Assembly: GCA_020072815.1 (NCBI GenBank)
Contig: JAIQGE010000005.1
Coordinates: 62,001-126,000 of the forward strand
Origin: Terriglobia bacterium
GTDB taxonomy: Bacteria; Acidobacteriota; Terriglobia; Terriglobales; Acidobacteriaceae
Length of the DNA stretch: 64,000 nt
Direction: 5' to 3'
Positions 63,797 to 64,000 of this stretch are shown piece by piece (the stretch's first letter is position 1; every line of letters starts with the position of its first letter). The translations under genes and the position numbers were made by a program. Below the pieces are notes generated by a model, which saw only the letters and a program-made list of their open reading frames with translations, had not been told where the DNA came from and ran no database searches.

Positions 63797-64000
63797 GAGA
63801 TCAATCCTGCGACGGCTGTCTTCCCAATTTGTGAATTCTTCGCTGACTACGCCATCATCACCAAGGCTTACGTGCCGATCATCGCTCTGGGGGCCGTTGG
63901 CGGGACTCTGATCGGGTTCGTGGTGCAGAGATTTGGCAGATGATACGTCCTATTTATCGCTGCTTTGTCGTTAACCAGACGTTGACATTGGCCCCTGCAA

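Noticed and set aside
1-64000. tRNA, rRNA, CRISPR arrays, complete transposases
   Set aside because: Scanned by eye in the intergenic gaps; none with convincing structure was seen, though short or divergent tRNAs could have been missed without a covariance search.

Overview
This window appears to be a chromosomal segment from a GC-rich soil-type bacterium, most probably an acidobacterium. The basis is the gene content rather than any marker gene: a pilB-pilT-pilC-pilS-pilR cluster, an hrcA-grpE-dnaJ-rsmE heat-shock cluster behind a CIRCE operator, several families of small hypothetical proteins I associate with Acidobacteriota, and many short intergenic repeats typical of that phylum. No rRNA, tRNA, CRISPR array or complete insertion sequence was seen. 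The assignment is an inference; no 16S gene is present to settle it.

Layout: 0-3.2 kb carries an exported BNR/Asp-box repeat protein and a lipoprotein. 3.2-6.4 kb is an accessory patch with a double-frameshifted gene remnant, small proteins and a pentapeptide-repeat/TIR protein. 7-11 kb carries glgC, small proteins and a coenzyme B12-dependent acyl-CoA mutase large subunit. 12-19.2 kb is the type IV pilus motor, platform and two-component cluster. 19.4-24.4 kb holds an S-adenosylmethionine hydroxide adenosyltransferase, a second NtrC-like regulator with degenerate catalytic motifs, a CDGSH iron-sulfur protein and a patatin-family remnant with two nonsense codons. 24.4-31.9 kb carries a MoxR/VWA pair, a LON-domain protein, an SDR oxidoreductase, a TPR protein, an Mrp-type ATPase and a membrane J-protein.

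32-34.1 kb is a two-gene module (small beta-type protein plus a phosphorylase-superfamily nucleosidase with an unknown N-terminal domain), transcribed away from the CIRCE-controlled heat-shock operon at 34.1-38.8 kb. That operon contains two extra J-like genes without the HPD motif, one an obvious tandem derivative of dnaJ. 39-49.6 kb holds a UvrD-like helicase-nuclease, rmuC, a 14-residue Lys/Ala minigene with its own promoter and terminator, a CPBP protease, a thiolase, a PilZ protein and a ComM-type ATPase. 49.6-52.8 kb is a repeat-rich gap followed by accessory genes: a DnaJ-type zinc-finger membrane protein, a zinc-ribbon protein and a PD-(D/E)XK nuclease-like protein. 53-63 kb returns to housekeeping or secreted genes (DinB-like, M20-like with odd metal ligands, TonB-like, PilZ, amidohydrolase, DUF711). 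The right edge contains a NucS/DUF91-like nuclease whose 5' end looks truncated.

The best candidates for an undescribed system are the 32.1-34.1 kb nucleosidase module, the 50.7-52.8 kb zinc-finger/zinc-ribbon/nuclease cluster, the pentapeptide-TIR protein and the mini-J genes in the heat-shock operon. All functional claims for these are inference from motifs.
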